Shown here: positions 35,693-50,600 of the stretch, one piece after another | Layout: every line of letters begins with the position of its first letter | Numbering within the stretch: position 1 is the first letter of the stretch | NCBI GenBank assembly: GCA_947579665.1 | Contig: OX388343.1 | Coordinates: forward strand, 86,656,254-86,720,253 | Direction: 5' to 3' | From: Sympetrum striolatum | Lineage: Eukaryota > Arthropoda > Insecta > Odonata > Libellulidae | DNA: 64,000 bases | Program-made: the position numbers and the translations under genes | Notes under the pieces: model-generated | Told to the model about the DNA's origin: nothing | Seen by the model: only the letters and a program-made list of their open reading frames with translations | Database searches by the model: none

Positions 35693-38600
35693 GTCAGTCA
35701 TTCAGGCTTCATTTTTTGCTTAACAGCATGATTGCCCCTTATGATCTAGCCATGAATAGTTATGAAATCTAGATTAAATCTGGAAATTTTCCTTTCCTTG
35801 AGAGACCTTACTATTTTACATGGACAGAGATGCTTTTCCATAAATGGCCTTTCCTTTCAAATTTGGCAAGCTCAGATAATGGCATAAAAAAGTTGTAATT
35901 AGCTAGAAATTATATTGCTCTGATTTAATTTTTCAGTATTTGTTAAAAAATCACAAGCTTTGGTAAAAAAATAATTTCCTTCAAATTCTATCAACCTTCA
36001 GCCATACGATTCTATCCATGACATTAAGCTCTTTTCTGTCCTTTTTGACTTATTCTCTCACATTCAAATATTTACTCTGATTACAGAATTTTATACTCTT
36101 TAGATTTCTTATTTTAGTGATAGCTATGTATCTTCACTTTCTGATCAAGTATGCAGAAATAACTATAAGTTTTGGTGCACTAAAGCAAACCTTTAGTTAA
36201 TGTATAATCAACTTTGTTTAACTGACAATGAATATTGGAAAACAAAAAGCTGGGCAATTGCTTTTTTTTCTATAGATTGAATGTGTTTTGATTAATGCCA
36301 GCATCACATAGAAAACTAGTGCATAAACGCTAGAAAAGGCAATATGTACTGGAAACCTGTGTAGAAATTAGTGGGGATTGTTTTTACTTCCATAGCAAGG
36401 TGCTGATGAAGTGAAGAAAACATTCTGATAATAGAACCTCACAGAATATTCATTCATTATGATAATATATGAATATTATAAAGGTTTTTATATTAATTCA
36501 TTAAAATTTTTGCCACAAGTTGGGCTTCTGGCCAGGTGGCAACATTAGAAGGGAACAGTAAGGAAACCAACACCTCCTGTCATATAATATTAAATACTCA
36601 ACATATATATTTCTAACCTTGAGGAAATATATTTTAAACAATTTATTATTCAGAAAGCCATAAATTTTATCTTTGATTTCATCTTTACAATTCCAATGAA
36701 TGAAATCATTATCTATTAACTCAATTTTCGCATGATCTAAGGAATTAGCTAAGTAACTGTTTGTCCTTTAGGTGTAGGGTCTATGCCTGCTCCAGTCATG
36801 GCTACGGGTCCAGGAGCTGTTGTACCGCCACCATCTCATGCAACAGGTTTGAATTCTGTGTAATATTTTAGTAAAAATGTCCATAAAAATGATTATTCCC
36901 CTCTTTTGTGATTATCCATATTACCCTTCTAAGAACTATGAAGTGGTTAGTTTCTAGGCATTTCTGTGCCTATTAGTTATGTCTAAGATGAGTCAAAAGT
37001 AAGAAGAAACTTCGTAACTATATTCTTTTTTTTCAACTGGTTCAACATTTCTGTCTTTTGGATCAAAGTTAATAAAAACGAATTTTCATATCCTGACATA
37101 GGTCACTGAAAGTAAAGGTTTCCTTCTCTGCTAGATTAGAAATGCAGGAATGCTAAACTGATTGCTACCTGACTTTGACCGTTGATTAAGTAAATGATAT
37201 GAATGTTGGTGTTATTCTGAGATATTTTCTATTTACACTGCTTTTAGGCTAAATGTTTATCAGTTTTAGCTGCCAATCATATTTTAGAGTAATACTGAAT
37301 GATGATTTTCTGTTGTCAAATAAATGCTACACCATTGAAAAATATCACACCAACATAGGAGATAGAAATACCTCACCTAAGAAATCTATTTTGTTTCCTG
37401 CTCGCAAAATAAAGAATGATTGATAGCCAATTTTCTTAGGTAGTTGAATAATCTTTCCTTTGAAACACAATAATAATATAACGGAGTATTATATTAGAGA
37501 ATATTCACTTTCCATCATCAAGGGTTAAGAATCCAAATAGTGCTTTGTTGAGACTCATTAAGGAGTCTTGTTCCCCGCCACTTTCTTAATTTTCTAATAA
37601 TTACCTTTAACACTGAACATCACCTGCTGGTTACCTATAAACTTTTGCTTCATTTATTGTTTTCTCATTGAATTGATGATTAATGGTGAAAACTAGCATC
37701 CTGTCTTATCCTTTCCAGGTTTTAGCTTCTTTGTGAATTCATGCACACGTGATCACCACCTTTTTCTCATTATGAAGAGCATTTTTCAGGCCTCTAGTAT
37801 TCTGTGTCGGTAGATTTTGTTGAAGGTTTATTTTAACCCTACAATTGATGAAAGTTGGTTGATCATTCTGCATTCTTTATAAGTAATTTTAAAACTAGAT
37901 ATATTTTTCTTGCGCCTTCATCCATCGATTCTCACAAATCCAATTCAGTCTCAACGTATTATCTCTTCTTCTTTCCACTCTATTCTCCTGTAAGTACTAA
38001 AGTGAGAATCTACATATTATGGCTTGTCAAGCTGTTTGTTTGAAATTATTCACATTTCTGCCTTCTTCTTTTAGGGCATTGAGACAACCATGTTATTTTA
38101 TAAATCCATTAATAAAACTATTTGCCCTTGGCCTTTGTAAACTCAGAAAATTAATGCAAGGCCCACATTTCATAGTGAATTTATTCTGATTTTGGATTAC
38201 TGTCTATTGTTGACTCATGGGGTTTTTCTTCCTGTAAGAATGAATGAATCAACTCCTTCCACTCATCATTTTGTCATCCTACTTTTCAACTATTTTGCTT
38301 ATATAATGATAATTTTTACAGTAACAGAATGAATTAGGTACATTTGGAAATTAAATAGTGATTGAGGACAACTTCTTATTCCAAAGTTATCCTTCATAAG
38401 TTATATCTAACTAATAAGGCTAAGTTAAGCAAAATTTTTCCTGTTTAAAATTTTGTTGTTTCGTGGTAAAAGAATATTCTAAATTTTGAGACGTTTTCTA
38501 ATCAGTGTAATTCTGTCTCTGCTTCAATCTAGTAACTTTCACAGCAGTTCCAAAACACACATAACCCTCCTTTTTGCCCTACCAGAAAATTACATAGCTC

Positions 38601-41600
38601 CAACAGAAATTTTAATTCACTGTATGGCAGTTAATGTAGCAACAGAAGTTGTTCACAGGCTTAATCTAACAAATTTATTTCCATTATATTTCTTCATAAA
38701 ACAAAATCAATCAAGGATATAGAAGTTGTATTAAAATGGTAACTTGCTTTTAAAATATTTTACTCATTCATAAATCTTGTTGCCATTATTTATCTGTTCA
38801 CCCTTTCATCATCCCTTATTTTTTAATCAATTTCCCTTGTTTAGTTTCTTCTTATTTGGATGGTAGGGCCACAGCATTTCATTTACATATCCTGTAATAT
38901 CTGAATTGTTTCTTGATATTGACATATGACATCAATATGTTTTCTCTGTCAGAAACTACTCTCTTATCTCTAGTTTTAGGAATACAGTAATGATTTCTAC
39001 ATTTGACAGTTTAATTTTATCAAATATGTCAAATGCTGAAGAATTTGTTGATTATAGACTTGAAAGTCGAATTAGTAAAGTATTTACCAAACCTTTCAAT
39101 GGGCCTTTAATATCAGCTATACTTTAAGTTCTATTCATCACTGATTTAAATTTGGGTTTTGTATTAGGAGATGCTTCTAGAGATTGTGATATCCTTTCCT
39201 AAGGGCCTCCTGATGTTCATCACCCTGTTGATGGAGTTGCACAGCATCACCGTAGACATCCTAGGCAGCGGCAATTCCTTCATCACTTAGCCCATCATCC
39301 GATTCCTCCATCAGTTACCTCATCAGCCCCAGTTGTAATCCAACGCCCACCCCTTCCACCACCTAACTCCAGCAATCACCAGATGCTCTTGGGACATGTA
39401 TCTAGGCAGAGGAGAGAGGGAGGTGTTGGAAGGGGAGGGAGGATAGTGAGGTCTGTGGTGGAGAATGGGGTAGATGGGGTTGTGGATAGGAGGGTGGGGG
39501 AGGCAGTAACAAATATACCTGCTTCCCCTTTGGAGTCTAGAGGAGTGGTGACGATGTCTACAGCCAACCCTTCTTCTACACCTGTCAATGGGGTGACCTC
39601 CTCTGAGAATAGTGGACACTGCACTCCACCAACATCCTGTCCCCCTCCTCCTCCTCCTCCTGCAGCAAGTAACAAGGGGGGAGGAGGAGGTGGAGTGGTG
39701 GAGGTAGGGTCCAATGATTCATCTGTTATCCAAATGGGGCAGCAGCAGAGAGGCAACGTGGCAAACACAAAAGAGAAAACTCCCATGTGCCTGATCAATG
39801 AGCTGGCTCGTCTGAACAAGGTATGTTAGATTTGATTTTAATATTTGTTTGAAATTTTATATATATGGTTAAACTGAGTTACATGAAGGAAAATAGGCTC
39901 TCTGTTGATGTCTTTTAATCAACTCTCTAATGAATGAAACAGATTAATCAGGCTCATAATCATTTTTGGATTACCAATTTTTTAGTTGAAGAAATAAAAT
40001 CATATTCCATTACAAAATCGTGTGTGCCCTTGAACTTGTCATATATATTTTAAGTGGAAAAAGCTCTCAACTTTGAAGAATATATTTTCAAATCCATCCA
40101 GAAAAATAAATGTAAGAATTCTTAACATGTTAGTAAAATTGGTACTATTAATTAATTAATTATAATATCATTAATTTATTTGCTTTCAATCTCAATCAAA
40201 CCCTAAGAATTGGTACTTAAATGTTTCTCTGTTTATTTATTTTCAGATTCAACATCAGTATAGACTCATAAATGAGACGGGCCCAGCACATAAGAAGAAA
40301 TTCACTGTCATGCTGCAACTAGGCGGGGAAGAGTATGAGGCTGAGGGCCACAGCATCAAAAAAGCACAGCATGCTGCTGCGGCTCTTGCTCTTAGTTCCA
40401 CTACTCATCGTCATCCTCCTCCTAGATCTAAGCAGACCCAACGCACAGGAGCTCCTCGCCTTGGAAAGAGTAAGAATTCTATCATTAAAATATCAAAATT
40501 ACTATGAATTTATCGTAGAGGTTACTCTTGAAGTGGACCGAAATACAGTAAAGTCGGTTATAACGAGTACAGCATATAACAAGAGTTGCGTTATAGCGAG
40601 TGACTTTTTGGCCATTGTCCGTCTTTCTGCAGAAAGGATTGGAAGTAACCTCCATTATTACAGAGATCATATCTGAAGTATCGTTGTAACGAGTCTCATG
40701 CTTGTCTTGCAGGAAGCGTATCTCGTATTTGTCAATTGACGTGAGGAACGAAGTCCAACAAGCCAACGGTAATCTGAGGTGCATTATCTCTTCAAACGGC
40801 AGAAAAATATTAAATGCAAAAATTATTGTCACCTAATTCATGCAATTGTTTTCCACATGTCGCCTCACCCTTCCTCGGCAAAGATGCTTCAGGGAGCTTT
40901 GATTAGAAACTTCTCACAAGTTTCACTCTCCCCTTTATCCTTCCGAACATCTTATCACCTTGTCTCTTGTTTCTTTTCGGCGACTATCCCTCTAGTCAGT
41001 GCCGTAATTTTAAATTTTGTTCCCATCATATTGGCATCCACCTATGGGATTTGTTTTCATATGAAACTTGGCACTAAATTGTCTGATTCAGGATGTGTGG
41101 AAATAAAGGAGATAAAAGCAGTGCTGATTCGGATTCCCACTCTTCCCTTCCCTCGCGACTCAGTCATTGCTTATGAAGGGTGTGAATGAAAAATATCTCG
41201 AGAAAGCAATTTGATTATGAATTAAGATAATCTAAAGACACACCATATTTTTCGACGATTATTGAGCTATAAATTTCAACATTTTATATTAGCGGACGCA
41301 GTTTTGTTATGATGTATAAATCAATAATATTATGTGCTAACTCTTAAATAACGTGCCATCGTAAGTAACGGGCACCCCGAAATTCGAGCATTGGACATTG
41401 AAAAATCATTTGCCCGCTAATGTAATGCGCCACTTAAGATATGCGGTCACGCTAGTCGCTGCACCTTATACGTCTTTACTGTACAAGCATACACTAATAT
41501 ATGTATATGTTTATACACGTATACACTGTGTTAAAAATTTCGGTAGTCGTCTAAGCCGAAAGTCCTATGTAAGTGCCTATTCAAAATAGTTCATTTAAAA

Positions 41601-44600
41601 ATTTTTAGGGGGAGCCAATTCACTTTCAATTAAAAACTATGGGCCTACAGTTTTGTATATAGTGCAATCATCATTACAGTAGAAACACATGTATACAGTC
41701 CAAACATCTGTAGCAGATTGGTGGAACATTTGAGTCTAGGATGCGGCCGGCCCCACACTATGGGACATGCCAACAAATTCAGTAGAAGTCCGTTATAACG
41801 AGAGTTGACAAAAATCGGAAAAGTACTTGTTATAATGCGTACTTGTTATAGCCGATTTCTTATTGTAAATGTCTGTCCTATAGAATTCAAGGGCAGCAAA
41901 TGCGTCAGAATAGAACTGTAGGGTTTTTAATTCTTACTGAAATGTTTCAGAATGCATAAAAGAGAATGTTCGCATCAAAAATAGTATTTCATTGATTCAT
42001 AAACCATAACCAACGTGTTCTTCTAACATAAAATGTGGATCATTATTGCTCAATAATCGTCAAAAGTAATAATATATCATTAGATAATCGTATTAGTTAG
42101 GATTTGGTGATGTAGCGTAATAATTATAGATAGCTTTCCAGTAGGATAAGTAGTTACGAGAGTCATGCTCGTTAGGCACGAGTTTTTCCCTGGTGCCGGC
42201 AATTCTTCAACGCAGCTGGTGAGAGCAGAATTCCTTCTTGTCTACTCTCATATATCGTCTTCCCCCATGACAGCTCTCATCTTTCCTCTCTTGTCCTCCA
42301 GGCGCAAACAGAAACCTCCCCGTTCAACTCCCACACTTCAAAGCCATGTCACCACTCACTTCCGATACGTTAATCGAGGGAACCAAGAAAGAATGTTTTT
42401 CTTGTAATGGTGCTAATTTTTAGGAAAAAAGAATCAGATAAACTATGAAAGAACGAAAGGGATTTTATTTGAAACATTGTAATAAAGCAATATTACAATT
42501 GATGACCACTTGCAGGTACATACTTGCATCCTTTAGTTAAGTTTTAGTCCAAAAATTTCGTTGTTCCAGTCAATTCGCATTAATTATTTCCCGAAATGCT
42601 AAACTTTACAATAAATTCACTTTTTCAGAGGCATTGAAAGTAAGAATAAATTAACCTTAACAGAAGTTATAAGAACTTTACAATAATTAATACACATCTA
42701 TCGGTGTAATAACCTGATTTCTCGGTCTCACTGTACATAAAAAAGCAATAACTTAAAAAATGAATCCATTCTTGTCTATTTAAAGATATTAGTGCAGTGT
42801 TTGGTGAAGAAATCTCCTACACGCTTTAAAGCCATTAAATCGTCCACTGAGACATTTTTAGCTATATACAAAGAATTAAGAACCCCTAATGCTTGCATGG
42901 GGTTCTTAATAGGGATTTTATATTAATCTTCTTCCATACTCTCGATATCCGACGATTCGCTACTGTCATTCTATTGCTGCTCTATTAATTGATCGTCTGT
43001 CAGCAAACCACAAACAGCAGTTTCTGCATCTACCGCTATGAAATCATCAAAGGAGCAGTTTTGTCCATTATGCTGGTTACAGTTCTCTAGCTTTTGGGTA
43101 CAAACTCAGTATTACTCTCCATTACCAAACTTTCACGCTGGAAACTCAGTTATTAGAAAGCTCTCCTGAACGGACTCATGTCTAATGATCAACTGATGTA
43201 GAGCGATGACATTATGTGGAAAGGCACCCCTAATTCATATCAAATTTCTTTCTCTAGGTATTTTTCATTAGGAGACATGAGGGATGGAGAAGGTAGTGAA
43301 ACTTGTGAGACGTCTTCGATTACGAGATATGCTGCCTGCAAGGCAAATATAGAACTGTGCCTCTCGTTATAACGATACCTCAGAATTTGATGACTTGTTA
43401 TAATGGACGTAACTCCCTAATCTTTTTGCTGCGGGACGGACAACGTCCAAAGAATCACTCACTATAATGCAACTCTTGTTATATGTCACACTCCTTATAA
43501 CGGACTTCTACTGTTGTATTGTACCCAAATCTAGTTTGCCTTCAATTGTAACGTGCACCCCGATTTTGAGGTGAAAAAAAAAAGACCCAAAAGGGTGCCT
43601 GTTATTTTCGAGTAAGCATGGTATTTTTGAAGTGATCATACTTTTTATGCATTATGAAGCATTAGCTGAAGGATTAAAAACCCTATAGTTCCATTCTGCC
43701 GCACTCCCTGCTCTTGGATTCAAGACGGACTTAGTTAGACTTAGTGTTAGAAATCAGTGATAACGAGTACTTTTCCGATTTTTAGCAGCTCCTGTTATAA
43801 CGGACTTCTACATTCATATAGTGAATATCATAATGTTAATGAGTAATATAGTGGTGAACATCTTTTATGTAATTATGATGTATCGTAATTTATTTACTCC
43901 ATAAACCCAAACAATTCCTTTTTTTTACATTTTTGACTCTTAAAAATAAATTGTTGTTTAGTATTCTTAATTTTTTAAATTGAGAATACCAAGCAACCAA
44001 ATTGAATTATAAATATGGTAATATTTAGATTTTAAGGTGTTTATTGTCTCCAATGATTTTGAATTCCTTTTTCTTAGGAATAATTCTCTCTGAGCGTGTA
44101 ATTCATGATTGTTTGGATATTTTTGAAACATCATCTTATTCTTAGCTATTGTAATTACTATAATTTATATCTTTTCAATATTTTGAACATATTTACCCTT
44201 TATTTATACAAAAAGTCTACATAGCTAAGATATGGTGAAAATTGAATCAATTTAAACTGTTAAAGGTCTCAGTTTATTATTTTTCCAGTAGTATAACCAC
44301 CAAGTCGGTGCTAATGTAAGGCTATTCGATTTTTGAATTTGTTCTCTGTTAAGCATTTTTTTATGGAAAAATTATATGTTGCTTGTGTTAGCATTATGAT
44401 CAGTGGAGATGATGTGATAATTTTGCAACATATTATAAAAAAATGAGTAAAGTCTATGAGAAGGTTCAATTACCAGGCATTTTTAATATTTGAGTGCTGA
44501 ATATGTGTGATGGGAGTCTGTTTTAATGTTTCAGCGAGATAGAAATTAATTTGAATGGAATATTTTGCAGGTAACATTACTCCTACGGTGGAATTAAATG

Positions 44601-47600
44601 CTCTAGCCATGAAGAGGGGCGAACCGGCAGTGTACACATTTCTGGAGCCTCCTCATCTTCCCCCACACTACCCAATACAACATCATCCTCCTCCACATCA
44701 CCCCCATCCTCCTCATCCTCCACATCCCCCGCACCCTCCTCATCCTCCGCACCCCCCTATCCATCACCCTCACACTGCATCAATTCCTCCTCCACATGGA
44801 TTAGGACTCTCTCAGTATTTATCTCCTCATGGATTTAGCTGTCGTGGAATGTATAATCAGGTGAATTTCTTCAATAAATCTCCATTTTTTTCCTTTAGAT
44901 TTTGTAAGTATCTCATCCTATGGCATACTGTTCTCTCATTACAGTAAAATTCTCTAGATTTTTTAAACTTGTACTTAGAAGATAATTGTATTTTGTTTTC
45001 GATCTACCGTATTTATCAGTATATAATATGTACACAAATTTTATTTATGAAATTTGAGTGAAGAATAAAAATTACAATGAAAGACTTGGGAGCTTGAAAA
45101 TGATTGTTGAAATAAAATAATTTTCAAAAATATTTAATGGTTATAGATAACTGATAAAGCAATACATATGCTATGATTTGATTAATTTAGAAAAAGTGAC
45201 TTGGCAAGGTAAGAGACTTATAACATTTGCAACAGTGAAATGTATGGCACTGTACTGTAGAATTGTCAGTGATTGTCAGTAGCAAGTCTGTGGCTAAAAT
45301 TACCTTCATTAAAGTTAATTAATGGACAAATAAATTACTTCTGTGGGGACTAAAATTAGTTCATTTTCTACTATTTTCTTAATTATTTTCACATTGGTCT
45401 ATCCTAAAAGCTGATTTCTAAAATTACCTGTGAAAGGCACTCTAAAATCTATTAAAAAGGATATGTCCCTACTTATTAAATTAATTTTGAAAATAAAATT
45501 CCATACATTTATTGTAGGCAGTAGAATTTTGGTCCTGAATTACAAGGAATAAAGTATATGTTATACCCTGATAAATATGGTGAATAGAATTTATGTTAAT
45601 TAGACCCTTGACAGTAGTATAGTTTCTGATCAATCCTGCTCATTTTTATATCCTCTGATAATTTGTTACTGAAAATTAATATTTTGTGGACTGCTCATTG
45701 TGATTTCCATTTTTCCTCAAGCATTGAAATACCAGGTCTGCAAAGTGTTAATATTGAATGTGTTCATTGTGTTTGAAAGTTGAATGAAAATCAAATCACA
45801 TAAACAAATCATTTGTAATAAATAAGCCAGAAAGCAGTTTAATTATTGTAAGAAATATTAATAGGGCAAATTTAGTTGAGCATATTCATGAAAAATTTTC
45901 AAAGAAGACTGCTTTCTTTGTTATTTATGAATTTTTACTTTTGTATCTTCTGCAACAGTTATGAGGTTCAAGAAAACATAGGATTTATTTTCTGCTTGAT
46001 TTTTCAAAATTTGGATGAGTCCATTAATGTGAGGCACTTCTTTATTGCAAATTTGAGCTTGCTTTTAATAATTAGGTGTCTCCTCCAAAGATCATTAGTA
46101 TTGCCCAAGGTAAATATTTAATGGAATTCCTATTCAAGGATCTTTTCCAAAAGGTTTCGTCTGCCTTAAGGCTAAGTAAATTCATCCAATGCTTTTTCTG
46201 TTCGCTCTATCCTTAATGGTCTTCTTTTTCCATCATCTAATATATTTATCTACCATATATGCCGTTGTATAAGTTGACCTTTGAAGCCTAAAAAAATCTC
46301 TCAAAAACCATGTATCGAATTATTTGCCGAACATAAAATGTAACTCTTTGCCACCAAAGGATAAATAAGTGAAAATGCCTGCCTAACACTAGTTGTACAC
46401 AAACTCTCTCAACTCACCACAATTATTTCTTCCTGAAACTAATTTTTTGCAAGTCTTATAAACGTAGATATCATATAAAAAATATTTCATCACGAAATAT
46501 AATGGTGACCAAAAGAGTGAATGAGTTATCACATGTTTTTATGATATAAGAGTTGAATCATTAAACTGTTTTCATATCTTTAAAATAAATTTGATGAATA
46601 TTTATTCTTCATAAATAATATTCATTTTTTCGCATGTATTTTTATTTTATAAAAATTTAATGTATATTTCGATGTTTTCTTTCTACAAATGAAGATCAAT
46701 AAGCACATCATAGTTTGTTTTTGTTTATATAATCGTTATGATTCGACTGAGCATTAGGAGTAAATGGAAGTTGTTTTAGCAGTGTCGTGATTTGATATTA
46801 CCATGCTGTGTTACCGTAATTTCTATAATACATTTTTCATATCATTGTGTTTCTGTTTCATAACACATTTTTATTTGTTAAGCCTGAGTGATACCACCAA
46901 AAGTAACTTGTGTAATAGTTGAGCAGAGGCGAGAAGTTGACATGGCAGCTGAAAAAGACAATTCTAGCATCCTAATCTTATGGGGTAAATATTCCTTAAG
47001 CTATCGTACATTTGTGGATACCGTAAAAATAGAGCTGAGGAAGTGGTGTTGCCTTATTTTTTGGGTGGACTTATATGCTGAACATAGGCTAAAACCTGAA
47101 ATTCACCTCAAAATTTTAGGGGGTCGACTTGTATGCCGGATCAACTTATATGCCGGCATATACAGTATATTTCCATCAATCGGATCCGGATTAGCCAGAA
47201 TTCGAACCTAGGGCCTTGGTGTAGGAGGACTAGTATGGTATCATGCTAACCACACTATGGGATAGCCTCAAAGACACTTAAACAAGAAATTAGCGTGAAA
47301 GAAATTTTTAGTAAATATTGTGTTTCAGCTTAATGTGTTTGGTTACCATTCTTTTCCTTATCTACTACTTCATAAAATTGTTAGCTCCAATTTTCTTGAT
47401 TCTCAACTTCTTTACTCAGTTTTCCTTGGCTCTTATATCTATTTGCTTTGTCCTTCCCTTCTTTTTCTCTTCTTATTTTTATCAATGGCTTTAGTCCCAA
47501 CTTTGTGGTAGGACTCCGTAAAGTAAAAAAATTAAAAGATAAGTCTTTCACCTGTACCACTGGAGTAATTTATTTGCTACCTAGGTTCAAAGTGTTGTAT

Positions 47601-50600
47601 CATCATCAGGGAAGGGTGCAAAAAAGTTTGTCAGTGTATAGAAGAAAACTAAGAGGGAATAAAGGAGAGGGGTTAGGAGAAGAGAAGGCTTGGGAGAAGG
47701 ATTTTACAATTGAAGAAAGGATTGGGCTCTATAACTACCTTTCTCCATTTCCATTCTCAAACACTCACTCTCACCATGCCTATGGTATACGTTATGTCTT
47801 ATCTTTTCATATCTTTACTTCTTTTTCTCATTTTTATGGAGATCTTACTTTGTCTCTCTTTATTTACAGACTTTTTTATTAGTTAATCTCTTACTGTATT
47901 TCTAAAGGTAGCTGTTCACTCTCATAAAAATTTTAAAATTAAGCAAACCATTTACTTTTTAGTTAGAAATGAAACTATTTCATGGTTTTATTTACTATGG
48001 CTCAATAAGGTACTGCTAGGAATATTCTCTCAAGTTTTAAATAACTATTAAATTTGAATATTTTAAATTAATTTAAATTATCATGATGATATTGTGGTGG
48101 TGGGATAATGACAGCCTCATGATAATTAAGATTGAAAACATCGTTATTGCATTATGATTCACCTGTACATACATTTATCAGAGAGAGACATTGCAATTGA
48201 CTTAGAGTTCTCCTTATATAAAAATACTAAATAATGGGTCAGTTATTTAGTTCTAGGCTCTTGGAATATTTTATTTATAAAGTAATAGTGTATTGTAAAA
48301 ATTGTTGAAACAATGAATTCAACCTGGCTGCTTCCTCTTTGATGTAGCAGATAGTTTCCAAATTTCTTTTTGAGTTTTGCCCCAAAGTTACAGGACATGC
48401 TATCAACACGAGGAAAAACAATCTGGGCAAAAATGATGGAAGCACTATAAAAGTTTTAGAAAGCTCTAATGAACTGCGTGTCAAAAACTTGTTTCTCTAT
48501 TTCATTTATTTACTGAGGCATAGCATCTAACTTGATATGTGTGCCTTAATTTGTTTTAACCATTTATAGTTCTGATTTTTTTTCCAAGTTTTATGGTTTT
48601 ATTATTAAAACGATAGGTGTATTTAATTTGAATTTTTATTATCACCCAGATTGTGATATTCCAAGGCTTGGATACAAGTAAGATTTGGTGTGAAATTTCT
48701 CCAAAATATATGTGTTCCACAATATCAGAGTATTATTATTATAACATTCATCAACCAATGCATCATTCTCTTTAAAATTTTCCATGCTAAAATTATGAAG
48801 AAAGAAACTTAAATCTTATTACTAGAGCTTTGAAATGTCATTGTCTTGACAACAATCCCATTATTTGTATGTTGCTTTTTTGACTTCAATCCTTGTTCAT
48901 GTTTTAGCTCTTTATGTAGACCATCTGTATATATTCTGTTATATATTAAATTTTCTATGATTTAAGTTGTACATATTTGTTTTAATACTTGAAATCCTCC
49001 TTGTTAAAAGTATCTTTGATGATTTTGAAAATTCTACTCTGTAATTTTTAAGGGCATAACAAATCCTCTATACCCTTCTTCAACTTTTTTCCATGAATAG
49101 TGAGTTTCCATTCAAGTAATAATTCTTAGAATTCGGGTAACTAAAGAATTCATGTTACTCCATTATACCTTTTTAATTTCTTTTAGCACAAATAAGTTTT
49201 GTTTTTTGTTATATTTTCTGTATATGTTTGAGGATTCTCAGTATTAGAAAACTTTAACTTTAATGTGCTTTTCACTGTAATATATTATTGCTATTACCTC
49301 AGAAGTTATTAGAAATTCTGGAAGATTGCTTGGGACATGCTCTCAATGTAACTTCCTGATTTTTTGTAGACAATTATATTCCATGCTTTTATCATGCTTG
49401 CTTGCTATTCAGTGCATGGAGAAGTTCATGATATTTTTTATGAAAAGTATTTTAGTCAGTCTTGTAGAGCTTTTTGTAAGTTGGAAAGTAACAAGTATTC
49501 CATAAAAAGAGTATAATTATATTAAATATTATGATATAATGTAATATTATGGAACCATCTTGTGGAGGTTCCAATCTGTAGATGAATAATGAAACATGAT
49601 GATCTGCTAAAATATATCTTTCTTTTAATAATACTAGTTCTAATAGAAGTTGAATATCATATGTTAAATGTTAATTTAACTGTCAGGATGGAAATATTAC
49701 ATAAGACTTGTTGATTGCTTGCTATGTTAATGGAATTTCAATGTTGTAAGCTTGTTGATTGAGTATCATCTGGAAATTTAGCCATTAGAATCAAACCATT
49801 GCCATCATATTGTCTTTGTCATATAAGTCTATACACCCTCCTACTACAGATGAATATTAATATATTTTCTTTTGTAGTGAAAATAATAGCAATGTTTATT
49901 TTGGTTTCTGCTATAATTATGGTTACTCTTTGCCACAGATTTGGGTTAATTTGTGGAAACCCAAAATACTCTGTGCAATTCTTTTCACTGTTATTTTGCT
50001 AACCATGAAGCTAGGTTCCAAGAAGTTAAGGCTGAGGTAGTATATTGATTGTACTTGAATACTTCATAATCTGAAATATGCTGCATTCATCTGTATTTAA
50101 AAAATTGTATCCTATCCCATTCCCTGTTTTCTTCTCTTTTAGTCTCTCTCTTTTGTGTGTATCTAATTGTCTAAAATCTCTATATTCCTATCATCTCCAA
50201 AAGAGTATCATTTGAGTTGTTGAGTTACAAATTGCATTTGTTATATCGTGATGTAGTAGCCCACCAGTTTGAAGACTTTCAGTTTTCAGTTCTGGATATT
50301 TTTGTGAAACACTTTTATAGTTTTTAATTTTGACAATTATTTCCTTTTAATCCATCCAATTTTCTATATTTTCATAACTCTCTTGGCTGAAGCCATTCTA
50401 TGCTCCTTTTCTTATTGTCTATGATTGAAGGATAGCTAACAGAAAAATTTTTAACTGTGCAGTAATTCTTATGTTTAACTTGATCTGCATGATATGTTGA
50501 ACTCTCATACAATATCATAAATTGTAGTATTTTTTGATAATTAAGAGTGAGAAATGTTTAATTTTACATGTAATATTTTATTATATGTTGAAAATGTATT

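Larger units (their letters stand above)
40546..43812 (-). mobile_element. Outer pogo-like element of a three-level nest
   Basis: The left end (CAGTAAAGTCGGTTATAACG, TA just before) and right end (GTTATAACGGACTTCTAC at 43791-43808) are the family ends. Its body is inverted relative to 24850-26066: GGAGCTTTGATTAGAAACTT at 40895 is the reverse of the matching stretch there. It is interrupted by the elements at 41330-43621 and 41780-43514. It lies in the Staufen intron between dsRBD1 and dsRBD2. Confidence 0.7.

Noticed and set aside
39376..39819. 147-codon open frame on the minus strand over the Staufen exon
   Set aside because: It is the antisense of the Pro/Gly-rich coding exon, whose plus-strand frame continues into dsRBD1.
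47448..47882. 144-codon open frame in the large Staufen intron
   Set aside because: It mixes hydrophobic and basic low-complexity sequence, with no domain and no phase-compatible splice sites on both sides.
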